A stretch of DNA of 64,000 nucleotides from Euryarchaeota archaeon UBA256 (GCA_002494645.1 DACE01000033.1:381-64380); one strand, 5' to 3'; positions 35,462-44,459 are shown, counted from the stretch's first letter. Notes: generated by a model not told the origin, from the sequence alone. Translations and numbers: made by a program.

Positions 35462-36364
35462 TCATGTCCGTCTTTTTTTACCCAACATTGGTTCAGTCAG
35501 ACTCAATATATTGCGGTGCATGCTCGGAAGGATTTCAAACATGATGAGTGCGATGAGGAACATAGCAAATAAACTCACAAAACGGGCAATGTATGTGTGT
35601 CCAAACTCAAAAACACTCATCCCCCACAAATCCCACTGGGTATAGGTCATGTGCATCCATATGAGTCCAGCATTTCTGAACACATTGAGGCAGTGAATCA
35701 AAGGGAGGACAAGAAGCAAAGCACGGACGCGTTTTTTCCACGGTAAGTCCAATACCGAAATAGCCCCGATAAAGAGGACCATTGATTGAAGAGCAGTACA
35801 GGCCAATACGAAGTTAATTCCAATCATAGTCCCGTCTGCGAGCATCAACTCAGATTGAAAGGCGTATTCACCGCTAAAGTCGGTTGAAAACCAGCGATTG
35901 CCATCCCAATTCTCCCAAGATACACGCCCTGAAGTGGCATTAACCCACGTGGTCCCCACTTCGATTTCTTGCCCAGTTGAAAACCCGAGAAACCAAGCTG
36001 ACTGTGTGGCTACGAACCAAATCGCTAAGACACTAAGATAGGGAACATAAGCGATCAAAAGATAGGGTCCCCCAGCAAATGCCACCGTCCCCCTCGCCCA
36101 AAGAATTGCACTTTTCTGCTGTTCCGTGGCCTTTTCTTCCCACCATGCCATCGCGACTGAAAGCGGTAATGTCATTGCGCACATCAGGGTCAAGATGATG
36201 TCATCATGACCCAAATAGACCCATGATTGATTAAAAAAATAGAGGCCAACACAGACCCAACCGAGTTGTGCCATACGAAGGGTCGGCTTTTTTCGTGCCA
36301 ACCACGATACGGCCAGCATGGCCATACCAATGGCGCCGATGAATGTCCCGGTCGTCACCTCCAT
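35462..36364 (-). CDS. artA: Archaeosortase (ArtA-like exosortase family)
   Basis: A 300-residue membrane protein with seven or eight hydrophobic helices that carries the exosortase/archaeosortase catalytic set: Cys189 in LACTALQSMVLFIG, Arg230 in HCLNVFRNAGLIW, and His256 in FEFGHTYIARFVS. Archaeosortases cut C-terminal sorting helices (PGF-CTERM type) of surface proteins and attach them to lipid. A longer loop with tryptophan and glycine residues (about 130-180) lies between helices. ATG 36364 gives a family-like length; GTG 36487 would extend it by 41 residues. No PGF-CTERM protein is seen in this window, so the substrate lies elsewhere. It diverges from a GmhB-like phosphatase gene. Confidence 0.82.
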   Translation of the reverse strand: MEVTTGTFIGAIGMAMLAVSWLARKKPTLRMAQLGWVCVGLYFFNQSWVYLGHDDIILTLMCAMTLPLSVAMAWWEEKATEQQKSAILWARGTVAFAGGPYLLIAYVPYLSVLAIWFVATQSAWFLGFSTGQEIEVGTTWVNATSGRVSWENWDGNRWFSTDFSGEYAFQSELMLADGTMIGINFVLACTALQSMVLFIGAISVLDLPWKKRVRALLLVLPLIHCLNVFRNAGLIWMHMTYTQWDLWGMSVFEFGHTYIARFVSLFAMFLIALIMFEILPSMHRNILSLTEPMLGKKRRT

Positions 36365-36450
36365 CAGCACATGCCAAGCCAGCCCCTGCTTTCCTATGAA
36401 GGTCACCAAACATTGGCAAAGGCCATGTGCGGCCGTGCCTTGCCAAGACC

Positions 36451-37110
36451 ATGCGGGGTGCCTACGTTCAGTGGCCAACCAACGCACTCAGCCAACAAGC
36501 GAAGGCTCAACCTCTGGTATTCCTTGACAGGGATGGTGTCCTGAATCTTGGCCGGCAAGGCTACGTTAACACACCCAGCGAACTGGAATTACTCCCAGGG
36601 GCAGCAAAGGGCGTGGCAGCTCTCAAGCGGGCGGGCTACCGAATTTGCGTGGTCACCAATCAGTCTGCTCTTTCAAGAGGAAAATGGGACCACCATCGGC
36701 TTACTGAGATTCATATTGCACTCATCGCTGCTCTGCAATCAGAAGATGATGATGCACGCATTGACCTCATCATCACCTGCCCCCATAGATACGAGGATGA
36801 TTGCCGATGTCGAAAGCCCATGCCTGGCATGTTGCTCCTCGGCCGCACCCTCTTGGATGAACTTCCATCGGATGTACTTACCAATCAAAGCCACCTTCAT
36901 GAGATTCCAAAGTTTACCGTTGATTGGTGGGGTGAAAAGCCAAGCCCACCCCATTCACTCGATGCCATGGTAGGCGATCGCCGCTCAGATATGGGAGCTG
37001 GATGGTCTCAAGGCGTGCGTTTATTTCGGGTCAATCAATATCGGGGACTTGTAGATGCGGTTCAACGGATTCTTGATGAATCTGACCCGGGTGACAGATT
37101 CCAACCTTGA
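36451..37110 (+). CDS. HAD phosphatase, GmhB/HisB-N type
   Basis: A 219-residue haloacid dehalogenase-fold phosphatase. Motif I is FLDRDGVLN, the second motif is VVTNQSALSRG, and the family zinc site is CPHRYEDDCRCRKP, followed by the acidic motif MVGDRRSDMGAG. This pattern is that of D-glycero-D-manno-heptose 1,7-bisphosphate 7-phosphatase and histidinol-phosphatase. No heptose or histidine genes are nearby, so the substrate is open. About 25 residues are inserted before the final motif (LPSDVLTNQSHLHEIPKFTVDWWGEKPSPP). ATG 36451 is used; GTG 36427 is also in frame. tiaS follows after 9 bases. Confidence 0.85.
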   Translation: MRGAYVQWPTNALSQQAKAQPLVFLDRDGVLNLGRQGYVNTPSELELLPGAAKGVAALKRAGYRICVVTNQSALSRGKWDHHRLTEIHIALIAALQSEDDDARIDLIITCPHRYEDDCRCRKPMPGMLLLGRTLLDELPSDVLTNQSHLHEIPKFTVDWWGEKPSPPHSLDAMVGDRRSDMGAGWSQGVRLFRVNQYRGLVDAVQRILDESDPGDRFQP

Positions 37111-37119
37111 GGGCGATGT

Positions 37120-38316
37120 ATGGGCTGGCTGGGACTTGATGATACTGACCATTTGGGCGGTGGTTGTACGACAGAGGTGTTTGATTCACTGCTTCGCTCG
37201 CTTCCATCATGGGTTGAAGTGGGGGTTCCACGATTGGTTCGCTTGTGGCCTTTTGCGCAAAAGAGAACGCGTGGAAATGCTGCTTTAGGCGTTGAACTGC
37301 GGTGTGATGACGATTCAAACTTAATCGATCATCTCGACGTATATTGGAGAGAATACATTGAACCACTTGGTGGTTTCCAGTCACCCTCCACCATATCTTC
37401 TCGTGTTCAAGTTCAATCTTCACCGGGTATGGTTTGGTTTTCCAACCGTCCCGATGAACGCTATTATCTTGATGCCGTTCGCAAAGAAGTCACTCTCGGT
37501 GATGCACCAGTGCCGACCAAATCATGGGGTGGTGCCGGTCAAATTGGGGCGATTGCTGCGGTCTCATGGCCACTTCATCGTGTGACATACGAAGCCATCG
37601 CTTGGAGGAAACATGAACGCTATAGCATGTCAAGGCAAATCGACTCGAACGTGATTGATGCGATTGATGGTTGGCCAGAAATTGTTTTTTCACGCGACCC
37701 TCGCAAGGGAACCAGCCTCATTGCGCCCCGCGGCCAATCTCCAGTTCTCTTTGGGGTTCGGGCAAGGACCTATGATGGCGCAGAGGAGGCAGCAAGCCTC
37801 CTCATAGCCAGCGAACACACAGAAGAGGTAGAAGGTTTCAGAGTGTTTGCCACGAACCAAGCATCGGGGGATCATCTTGGAGACTCCATTCACGCGAAAC
37901 TCCTCGGTCTTGAAGTCCACCCGAAGCGAAAGCACGCCCGTCTTGATACCGATGCTGGTCCCATGGTGGCCTTTTTTGAAGGCGGTCCGGTCAATCAATT
38001 GGCTCGATGGTTGGTTGCTGGAGACACGATTGAAGTTCGAGGACTTCTCGATACAGATGGCGTACTCCACATTGAACAAATGCAGGTGATTTCCTTTGCA
38101 CCTCGCAGGAAACAACGCCCTCTTTGCGAGGATTGCTCCCAGCGATTGAAATCCATGGGGGCAAAACAAGGCCTTCGATGCCCATCGTGCCGTCGGCGTT
38201 TTGAGGATGATTGGGTTGAAATCACTCCTTCTCCACCCTTCAATGGTTGGGTTGAACCCTCTGTTGATGCCCGAAGACACCTCGCTCGCCCGTTGGCATG
38301 GGATGATGAAAAGTGA
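37120..38316 (+). CDS. tiaS: tRNA(Ile2) agmatidine synthase TiaS
   Basis: TiaS attaches agmatine to C34 of the CAU-anticodon tRNA-Ile so that it reads AUA; it is found only in archaea. The 398-residue protein begins GLDDTDHLGGGCTTEV (family DDTD motif), continues with RLWPFAQKRTRGNAALG, and has an OB-fold-like region (GDTIEVRGLLDTDGVLHIEQMQVI). The C-terminal zinc ribbon is CEDC (near 337) and CPSCRRRF (near 355). It starts 9 bases after the HAD phosphatase gene and is probably in the same operon. Confidence 0.93.
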   Translation: MGWLGLDDTDHLGGGCTTEVFDSLLRSLPSWVEVGVPRLVRLWPFAQKRTRGNAALGVELRCDDDSNLIDHLDVYWREYIEPLGGFQSPSTISSRVQVQSSPGMVWFSNRPDERYYLDAVRKEVTLGDAPVPTKSWGGAGQIGAIAAVSWPLHRVTYEAIAWRKHERYSMSRQIDSNVIDAIDGWPEIVFSRDPRKGTSLIAPRGQSPVLFGVRARTYDGAEEAASLLIASEHTEEVEGFRVFATNQASGDHLGDSIHAKLLGLEVHPKRKHARLDTDAGPMVAFFEGGPVNQLARWLVAGDTIEVRGLLDTDGVLHIEQMQVISFAPRRKQRPLCEDCSQRLKSMGAKQGLRCPSCRRRFEDDWVEITPSPPFNGWVEPSVDARRHLARPLAWDDEK

Positions 38317-38373
38317 GGTTTCTCAGTCCTGATAGTGAAAACTATCAAAAGCAGAATTGAACAATCCAATCTC

Positions 38374-38631
38374 ATGGAACCCGAAACCACACAAAATATC
38401 TCCTACATCGTGGGTGCGCTTACCTTGGCATTGATGGTGTGGCTCATCTCTCAGCGGGCCATGAAAAACCGGATGAGCATGTTGAGCGATTCTGCTCCGA
38501 AAGTTGCGGGCGAGGATACGCTGGAAGGTGGAGCACGAAATCCACAGCAATTTGATGAACCCGACGATGATGCTTTGGATGAAATGGCCAAACTTCTCGG
38601 AGAAGATGACGATTCAGACGCTGATTCCTGA
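38374..38631 (+). CDS. Small single-helix membrane protein
   Basis: An 85-residue protein with one helix (ISYIVGALTLALMVWLISQRA, residues about 8-28) and a strongly acidic C-terminal tail (DEPDDDALDEMAKLLGEDDDSDADS). ATG 38374 was chosen; GTG 38335 is an in-frame alternative. The family is not recognised. The 3' end overlaps the convergent ATPase-like gene by 18 bases. Confidence 0.55.
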   Translation: MEPETTQNISYIVGALTLALMVWLISQRAMKNRMSMLSDSAPKVAGEDTLEGGARNPQQFDEPDDDALDEMAKLLGEDDDSDADS

Positions 38632-39204
38632 ATCTTCAAGTTTGATATGGATGTGTTCACCCGAACAGTCCAAGGTGCGATTAGCACCCTCATTCGCCCT
38701 CCATAAGCGCCAAAGTTCATACCCGTTCTTGGCCATGTAATCTGATGCTCTTGCGATGATGGGCTCATCGGTCGCTCCACTTGCGTCAATACTTCCTTTT
38801 GAGATCAAAAAGATGCAGATGTGGGCCGGTACTTCGTTGCCAAATCGGGTTATTTGCTCCAAGTAATCTTTCGGAATACGGCCAGATGCCTCACACCAAT
38901 CATCGAGAACGACCAAACCGATACTGGGTAGAGATGAGGCTGCTTCAAGAAGCGCATCGATGGCTCTGTCAAATCTTCCACCGAAATTCATCGCGTGAAA
39001 TCGCGAAGACTCAACGAGGGAGAGATGTTCGAAGAGTTGTGAAAACCTCGAGGGGTTTGGCATCTCAGTTGATGCCCACAAGACACGTTGACCATTGGCG
39101 ATTGTGTCGGCTGCAAAATGGAGACCGACCGTGGTGCCCCCCGTACTCCCTTCCACAGCAAGGTGGATATGGCGGCCTTTCAAGTCCATTCCAAATCGGC
39201 TCAT
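38614..39204 (-). CDS. RecA/RadB-like ATPase fold with degenerate P-loop
   Basis: A 196-residue protein that looks like the RecA/KaiC/RadB core. The position of Walker A reads EGSTGGTTVGLHFAADTI (residues about 18-35): the glycine loop and threonines are kept but the P-loop lysine is missing. RVLWASTEMPN follows, as expected for the strand after the first helix, and Walker B is IGLVVLDDWCEASGR. The C-terminus ends in a strand-rich part similar to KaiC-like proteins (IHIKLEDSGI). It may be an inactive paralogue acting as a partner subunit, or bind nucleotide without hydrolysis. The gene stands apart, with small membrane genes on both sides. Confidence 0.65.
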   Translation of the reverse strand: MSRFGMDLKGRHIHLAVEGSTGGTTVGLHFAADTIANGQRVLWASTEMPNPSRFSQLFEHLSLVESSRFHAMNFGGRFDRAIDALLEAASSLPSIGLVVLDDWCEASGRIPKDYLEQITRFGNEVPAHICIFLISKGSIDASGATDEPIIARASDYMAKNGYELWRLWRANEGANRTLDCSGEHIHIKLEDSGISV

Positions 39205-39292
39205 ACATTGCGAACATCGGCAGAGGTGAATGAGTCTTGTGCATCAGGATTGACTTCCAAAATGCTATGACCTCCATCCTCCTGCCCACTTC

Positions 39293-39505
39293 ATGGCCGG
39301 TGAACTTCGAGACGGAGAACGAATTCCACGTCGCCCCCTTCCTGAGTTCGAGGAAGCAGGAAGTTTTGCAGAAGCAATCACCCGTGACGGCTTTTTCGGT
39401 ACCGCACTCGAGGACAAAAACCAGTATGGCCCTGTTGCCATGATGGTCCTCTTGCTCATCGTTGCTGCAATCACGGGCACCATCATACGCCTTTTTGGCA
39501 ATTGA
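39293..39505 (+). CDS. Small single-helix membrane protein
   Basis: A 70-residue protein with an acidic soluble N-terminus (LRDGERIPRRPLPEFEEAGSFAEAI) and one C-terminal helix (VAMMVLLLIVAAITGTIIRLF, residues about 48-68), a tail-anchored topology. ATG 39293 opens the frame. The family is not recognised. A tail-anchored protein of this type would be a natural client of a Get3-like ATPase such as the one encoded at 13621-14880; that link is inference only. Confidence 0.55.
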   Translation: MAGELRDGERIPRRPLPEFEEAGSFAEAITRDGFFGTALEDKNQYGPVAMMVLLLIVAAITGTIIRLFGN

Positions 39506-39598
39506 CCCTCTGCGCCTCAAAGTAATCCCTCCTGAATTCTCAATGTTTGCCGCATCTCTACGGCAAGTATCAAACCCTTTCTTTCTCAGCGGGATTTC

Positions 39599-40048
39599 AT
39601 GAGCGAGGAATCTGTGAATGTTGAAAGTCGTACCTCCTCACAGGATAAGCGATGGACCATCATGGCAGCTCTTCTCGGTACAAATACTGCGTTGATGCTC
39701 TTCCAAGGCATTGAACAAGACAAAAACCCAAAGTTTATTCGAGAACTTGCTCTTTCAATCATCGCAGCAGCCCTCCCTTTCCAAGCCATATATTTCCTCA
39801 TTTACACCTTTCTTTTGGAACACGAGAAATCATTATCTCCAGATCGGATTCGCAAGTTGGATTTGGCTTCGGGTCTCTGCCAACTGGTCGCTTATGCTTC
39901 GCTCATCGGTGTAGCATTGATGTGGTACGACCTCTCAGCATGGGTTGGGTTTTCCTTTGTTGTGTCCTCAGTATTGGCAATTGTCCTCATTCGAACTGTA
40001 ATGCGTCGTGTTGAAACAGAACAGAGTTTGGGGCCTCCCGCCGCTTGA
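39599..40048 (+). CDS. Hypothetical four-helix membrane protein
   Basis: A 149-residue protein with four predicted helices (about 20-37, 50-72, 88-108 and 112-130), a polar N-terminus (SEESVNVESRTSSQDKR) and a charged C-terminal end. No family is recognised. It sits between another small membrane gene and purB; spacing of 53 bases to purB allows co-transcription. Confidence 0.6.
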   Translation: MSEESVNVESRTSSQDKRWTIMAALLGTNTALMLFQGIEQDKNPKFIRELALSIIAAALPFQAIYFLIYTFLLEHEKSLSPDRIRKLDLASGLCQLVAYASLIGVALMWYDLSAWVGFSFVVSSVLAIVLIRTVMRRVETEQSLGPPAA

Positions 40049-40101
40049 GTGCCAACCTAAGGGAAGGCAAGGTTGATGAAGCGAGGCGTCTGCCTTGAAT
40101 C

Positions 40102-41451
40102 ATGGCATTCTGTCCGTTGGATTACCGCTATGGCTCTCAAGATTTCAAGCATATTTGGTCTGAATTAGGGCGTCATGAACGACAACTTGAGGTCGAACGT
40201 GCTCTCATTTGGGCACATTGGCAACTGGGTCGCGTGACCGAGTCCGATTATGATGCTGTTAAAGCCATCTCAAACCCTACTTCAGTCACCAAAGAGCGAG
40301 TCTCGGAAATTGAGGCAGAAACGCGTCATGATATCATGGCCTTGACCAAAGCGATGGCAGAGGCGGCGGGTGAGGCTGGCTGGTGCATTCACCTTGGTGC
40401 AACCTCTAACGATATCGTGGACACTGCCGTGGCCCTACAATTGCGTGATAGTATCGTGCTCTTGCGGGAACAATTGTGTCGTCTCATCAGTGTCTGCGCC
40501 AATGTGGCAGAACGTGAGCGAGACACGGTCATGCTGGGACGAACGCACGGTCAGGCAGCCGTTCCCATTACCTTCGGTCTGAAAGCGGCAGTATGGCTGG
40601 ATGAACTCCGACGCCAATTGGTTCGCCTGGATGAAGCGTCTCCTCGCATTTCTGTTGGTAAATTCCTTGGTGCCGTAGGGACAGGGGCCGCTCAAGGCGA
40701 GAATGCAAGAGAGTTACAACGTTTGATTTTGACTCATCTTGGCCTGGGTGTACCTCTTGCTACGACACAAGTTGTTGGGCGTGACCGCTACGTTGAGTAC
40801 GTTTCCTGGCTGGCGAATGTTGCAACATCTTGCGAGAAAATACTCCAAGAAATTCGAAACTTGCAACGCTCAGAACTTGCAGAAGCAGGTGAAGGTTTCG
40901 ATGTCAAGAAACAGGTGGGTTCCTCCACAATGGCTCACAAAAAGAATCCCATCAAATCCGAAAATGCATCTGGTCTAGCGCGAATCGTTCGAGCATTCAT
41001 CATCCCCACATACGAAAATGCTCTTCTCTGGCATGAGCGAGATTTGGCAAATTCAAGCAGTGAACGGTTCACACTTTCACACGCATCGGCTCTTTGCGAA
41101 GATGTCATGGCCAAGACAAGTGATGTACTCACCAACATGTGGGTTGATGCTGAGCGTTGTTTGGAGAACATTGCCTCGCAACGTGGATTGGTAATGGCAG
41201 AGAAGGTTATGATCGAACTTGTCGACCACGGGATGCCCCGTGATGAGGCGCACGAGGTCCTGAGAGCTGCTTCCTTTGAAGCAGTTGAGAAGAAGGAGGA
41301 ACTTATCGATGTCTGCAGCCGTACTCCTGCTATTGCGGCAGCCTTTACTGCGGATGAATTGGATGCGATGTTCAATCCCTTGAATCACGTTGGTGTAGCT
41401 GGTGAACTCGTTGATGAAGCCGTTGCACTTGCACGAACAGCCATTCAATGA
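40102..41451 (+). CDS. purB: Adenylosuccinate lyase
   Basis: A 449-residue fumarase/aspartase-superfamily enzyme acting twice in purine synthesis (SAICAR cleavage and adenylosuccinate to AMP). Visible are LDYRYGSQDFKHIWSE at the start, the HDIMALTKA and HLGATSNDIVDTA segments with catalytic histidine region, TMLGRTHGQAAVPITFG, and the superfamily signature GSSTMAHKKNPIKSE near residue 275. The length and start (ATG 40102) are normal. The stop overlaps the convergent Dph6 gene by 7 bases. No other purine gene is in the window. Confidence 0.95.
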   Translation: MAFCPLDYRYGSQDFKHIWSELGRHERQLEVERALIWAHWQLGRVTESDYDAVKAISNPTSVTKERVSEIEAETRHDIMALTKAMAEAAGEAGWCIHLGATSNDIVDTAVALQLRDSIVLLREQLCRLISVCANVAERERDTVMLGRTHGQAAVPITFGLKAAVWLDELRRQLVRLDEASPRISVGKFLGAVGTGAAQGENARELQRLILTHLGLGVPLATTQVVGRDRYVEYVSWLANVATSCEKILQEIRNLQRSELAEAGEGFDVKKQVGSSTMAHKKNPIKSENASGLARIVRAFIIPTYENALLWHERDLANSSSERFTLSHASALCEDVMAKTSDVLTNMWVDAERCLENIASQRGLVMAEKVMIELVDHGMPRDEAHEVLRAASFEAVEKKEELIDVCSRTPAIAAAFTADELDAMFNPLNHVGVAGELVDEAVALARTAIQ

Positions 41452-42092
41452 ATGGTCATAACACCCCGAACGCCGTCCCAATGGGGGGTGCTCGTCACTT
41501 CAAGAACACCGTCGTGGTGCGGACCTGACAGCACAAGAGTTTCGTATTCTCCGCCTTCGCCCTCGACATTGAATCTGTAGCGCTGGGAGAGATTGAGGAG
41601 TTCTTTGACGGACTCAAGGGTGAGGATGTGGCCAAGCCATTCCTCTCCCAAGCCATCAGCACTGATTCCTGTCAGCATAATTTTGAAACCATGTTCCACC
41701 ATTTCCCGGAGATGTGTGTAGCCATCTTGGTGCCACAAAGGTGTCCAACTGATCATCCCAAGGGATTCAGCCATACGCTCAAGTCTCGATTTTTGATAGT
41801 CTGATCTCAACGCTCCTGAAACGAAGCCATCAATATTCAGGGATTGCAGTGCCTCGGCCAAGTCATCAAGGTCTTGTGGTGTATCTCCGGGTGTTGGAAC
41901 AGATATCCAAGGTATGTCTGCGAGTTCTGCTTGACGTTCAACAACATGAGTGCTTGGAATTTGGAACATTGGAGAATCGTCTCCTTGGACAACGACGGTG
42001 ACAAGTGCTTCAATGGTCCAACCTTGGCAGCGCGCCCACCACCACGCTGCGGCTGAATCTTTACCGCCTGAAGAGAGCACGGCCACCCGCAT
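41445..42092 (-). CDS. dph6: Diphthine-ammonia ligase Dph6
   Basis: A 215-residue ATP-grasp-like PP-loop enzyme that performs the last step of diphthamide formation on EF-2. The PP-loop SSGGKDSAAAWWWAR is at residues 7-21; later motifs are GFVSGALRSDYQKSRLERMAESLGM, LWHQDGYTHLREMVEHGFKIMLTGISADGLGEEWLG and EGGEYETLVLSGP, all typical of the MJ0570/Dph6 family. Its substrate protein EF-2 is encoded 11 kb away at 53378. ATG 42092 diverges from psmA with 149 bases between. Confidence 0.9.
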   Translation of the reverse strand: MRVAVLSSGGKDSAAAWWWARCQGWTIEALVTVVVQGDDSPMFQIPSTHVVERQAELADIPWISVPTPGDTPQDLDDLAEALQSLNIDGFVSGALRSDYQKSRLERMAESLGMISWTPLWHQDGYTHLREMVEHGFKIMLTGISADGLGEEWLGHILTLESVKELLNLSQRYRFNVEGEGGEYETLVLSGPHHDGVLEVTSTPHWDGVRGVMTIH

Positions 42093-42241
42093 GGTCGGTG
42101 CCTATCCTTCCTCCTTCATCACCATGTTCCTGAGAAAGGGTTCATACGAGTCGGGCCGTTTCGTGTTTTGGGGAGGGCATCATCGCGATTGACCCTCATG
42201 CTCATAAAGTGTCACCCGAACGAACGAAATGAGGTTTAACT

Positions 42242-42964
42242 ATGCAACCAAGCGGAAGAGGATACGACCACGGAATTACAACTTTTAGCCCAGACGGACG
42301 ATTATTTCAGGTGGAATATGCCCGTGAATCCGTTAAGCGTGGTACAACGACGGCTGGTTTGAAATTCAAGGACGGAGTTGTTCTCGTTTGCGATAAGCGG
42401 ATTATCAGTCGCCTGATTATTCCCGAGTCCATTGAAAAGATGTTCAAGATTGACGGCCATGTTGGTATTGCAACCTCCGGTCTTGTCGCTGATGCACGTC
42501 AGCTCGTTGCTCGTGCTCGTGTGGAAGCACAGGTCAATCGAATCACCTACGGAGCCACGGTCCCCGTGGACGTCTTGGTGAAGAAAATTTGTGATTTCAA
42601 GCAGTCTTTCACCCAGTACGGTGGTTCTCGACCCTTTGGAACAGCTTTGCTCATCGGCGGTGTCGATGACAGCGGCATCCACCTCTACGAAACAGATCCG
42701 TCAGGCGCTTACCAATCCTACCATGCTGGTGCAATCGGAAGTGGCCGCAATACTGTTATCGAATTCTTCGAGGATAACTGGAAGGAAAACATGACGCTTA
42801 ATGCTGCCATGAAACTTGGTCTTGAAGCCCTTCGTTCGGCGAATGACGCGGAGTTGAACCGAGATGCTGTTGAAGTCACCGTCGTTGACTCAAACGGATA
42901 CCGGGTTCTGGACCGTGGTGAAGTCAACAAGCAAATTGACCGCCTCAAGCCCCTAGAAGATTGA
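42242..42964 (+). CDS. psmA: 20S proteasome alpha subunit
   Basis: A 240-residue ring subunit of the archaeal proteasome. It opens with YDHGITTFSPDGRLFQVEYARESVKRGTTTAGLKF, the alpha-type N-terminal helix and gate, and keeps CDKR, QSFTQYGGSRPFGTALLIGG, and DPSGAYQSYHAGAIGSGRN. ATG 42242 is preceded by GAGGT at a normal distance. It opens the superoperon proteasome-SBDS-exosome-ribosomal protein, as in many archaea. The beta subunit is not in the window. Confidence 0.96.
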   Translation: MQPSGRGYDHGITTFSPDGRLFQVEYARESVKRGTTTAGLKFKDGVVLVCDKRIISRLIIPESIEKMFKIDGHVGIATSGLVADARQLVARARVEAQVNRITYGATVPVDVLVKKICDFKQSFTQYGGSRPFGTALLIGGVDDSGIHLYETDPSGAYQSYHAGAIGSGRNTVIEFFEDNWKENMTLNAAMKLGLEALRSANDAELNRDAVEVTVVDSNGYRVLDRGEVNKQIDRLKPLED

Positions 42965-43012
42965 GGGTTAGGTTCATACACGCTACCCTCCATGTCAAGT
43001 TGAGGGCTTCTT

Positions 43013-43705
43013 ATGGTCAGTTTGGATGATTCTGTTCTTGCACGACTTGAAAAAGGCGGGAAACGCTACGAAGTTCTTGTTGACCCTGCTTTGGTTGAAA
43101 CCTTCAAAGAAGATTCAACGTCGGTTGAAATTGATGATTTTCTCGCCATCGACGAGGTTTTTCATGATGCTCGCGATGGTGAACGTCCAACAGAAGAAGC
43201 GATTGAGCGAGTCTTTGGTACACAGGACATTACGGTTATCACACAAATGATTCTTGAGAAGGGCTCCATCCAACTTACAACCGCTCAGCGCAAGCATATG
43301 GTTGAGCAAATGAGGCAGAAGATCATCCACCACATCCATACTCAGGCCGTCGACCCGAAGACCAAATCACCTCATCCAAAGACGCGTCTCGAATTAGCAT
43401 TAGATGAATCACGCTATTCCGTTGACCCTTTCAAGCGGCTTGAAGAACAGGTCAAGGATGCGATTGCAAAATTGAAACCCTTGATTCCTCTGTCCTTTGA
43501 AACCGTTCGTCTGGCCTTCAAAATCCCAGGTTCTGCCTACGGAAGCGTTCACCGAGACCTTCGGTCCTATCAGCAAAAAGAAGGGTGGCTTGAAGACGGT
43601 TCTTGGGCTTGTGTCATTGAATGTCCAGCAGGAATGAAGGCTGATTTGATCGGCCAAGTCATGCGCCGTAGTTCGGATGCAGAAGTCAAGGAACTGAACA
43701 GTTGA
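43013..43705 (+). CDS. Ribosome maturation protein SBDS (Sdo1)
   Basis: A 230-residue homologue of the Shwachman-Bodian-Diamond protein, which helps release the anti-association factor from the large ribosomal subunit together with an EF-2-like GTPase. Three domains are visible: N-terminal FYSH-type (ARLEKGGKRYEVLVDP, AIDEVFHDARDGERPTEEAIERVFG), a helical middle domain (EKGSIQLTTAQRKHMVEQMRQKIIHHIHTQAVDPKTKSPHP) and a ferredoxin-like C-terminal domain. It is 48 bases after psmA and 64 before rrp4, the conserved archaeal order. Confidence 0.95.
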   Translation: MVSLDDSVLARLEKGGKRYEVLVDPALVETFKEDSTSVEIDDFLAIDEVFHDARDGERPTEEAIERVFGTQDITVITQMILEKGSIQLTTAQRKHMVEQMRQKIIHHIHTQAVDPKTKSPHPKTRLELALDESRYSVDPFKRLEEQVKDAIAKLKPLIPLSFETVRLAFKIPGSAYGSVHRDLRSYQQKEGWLEDGSWACVIECPAGMKADLIGQVMRRSSDAEVKELNS

Positions 43706-43769
43706 ACCTGTGGCCCTTAGGGTGGCCTTTATCATGGGATGGCGGCTCGGCGGGTTTGGAGAGAAAAGA

Positions 43770-44459
43770 ATGTCCCAAGGTCAGACCGGCGCCGAGCAGC
43801 GCCTCGTGACCCCGGGTATGGTCATCGGACCATCCGCCGGGAAGCGTGCAGGAAGCGGTATTGTAACCGCTGAAGAATCAATGATTGCAACACAACTGGG
43901 TTGGTTGCGAGAACAAAACAATACCGTATCAATCGACCCGATCAATGCTGCGTACATGCCACGGTCTGGGGACCTCGTCGTCGCCACCGTTGCCGAAGTG
44001 CGTAACAACCTCTGGTTCATGAACATCAACGGTGCCTTCCAAGGTCTTCTACCGATGTCGCTTGCTCCTTGGAAAGTAGAATTTGGAGCTGCACGTCAAC
44101 ACATGGATGTTGGCAACGTTGTTTTGGCGCGTGTCCAAGAAGTGGATGAATGCCACAACGTCGTCTTGACGATGAAAGGTGTTGGTCTACGACGCTTGAA
44201 CCAAGGAACGGTCGAAAGTATTCCTGTACAACATATAGATCGTGTACGGGGAGATAACAACTCACTCTTACAACGCATGCGTGAAGCATGCGACTGCCGA
44301 ATTATGGTCGGAGAAAACGGCCGTGTTTGGATTGACGGCGATGCTGACGGTATCGCCTGGGCCCGAATGGCCCTGCAGATGGTCGCTCAAGACGGCCACA
44401 GCAAAGCATTCGAAACAATTCTTTCAGAAATGGAACAGACAACAAAAGGTGATGCTTGA
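43770..44459 (+). CDS. rrp4: Exosome complex RNA-binding protein Rrp4
   Basis: A 229-residue cap subunit of the archaeal exosome. An N-terminal strand domain (LVTPGMVIGP) is followed by an S1 domain (PRSGDLVVATVAEVRNNLWFMNINGAFQGLLPMS) and a KH domain with GENGRVWIDGDADGIAWARMALQ. ATG 43770 is chosen because GGAGAG lies just upstream and earlier in-frame starts would add a poorly conserved 20-residue stretch. The stop TGA overlaps the ATG of rrp41 by one base, a sign of translational coupling. Confidence 0.94.
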   Translation: MSQGQTGAEQRLVTPGMVIGPSAGKRAGSGIVTAEESMIATQLGWLREQNNTVSIDPINAAYMPRSGDLVVATVAEVRNNLWFMNINGAFQGLLPMSLAPWKVEFGAARQHMDVGNVVLARVQEVDECHNVVLTMKGVGLRRLNQGTVESIPVQHIDRVRGDNNSLLQRMREACDCRIMVGENGRVWIDGDADGIAWARMALQMVAQDGHSKAFETILSEMEQTTKGDA

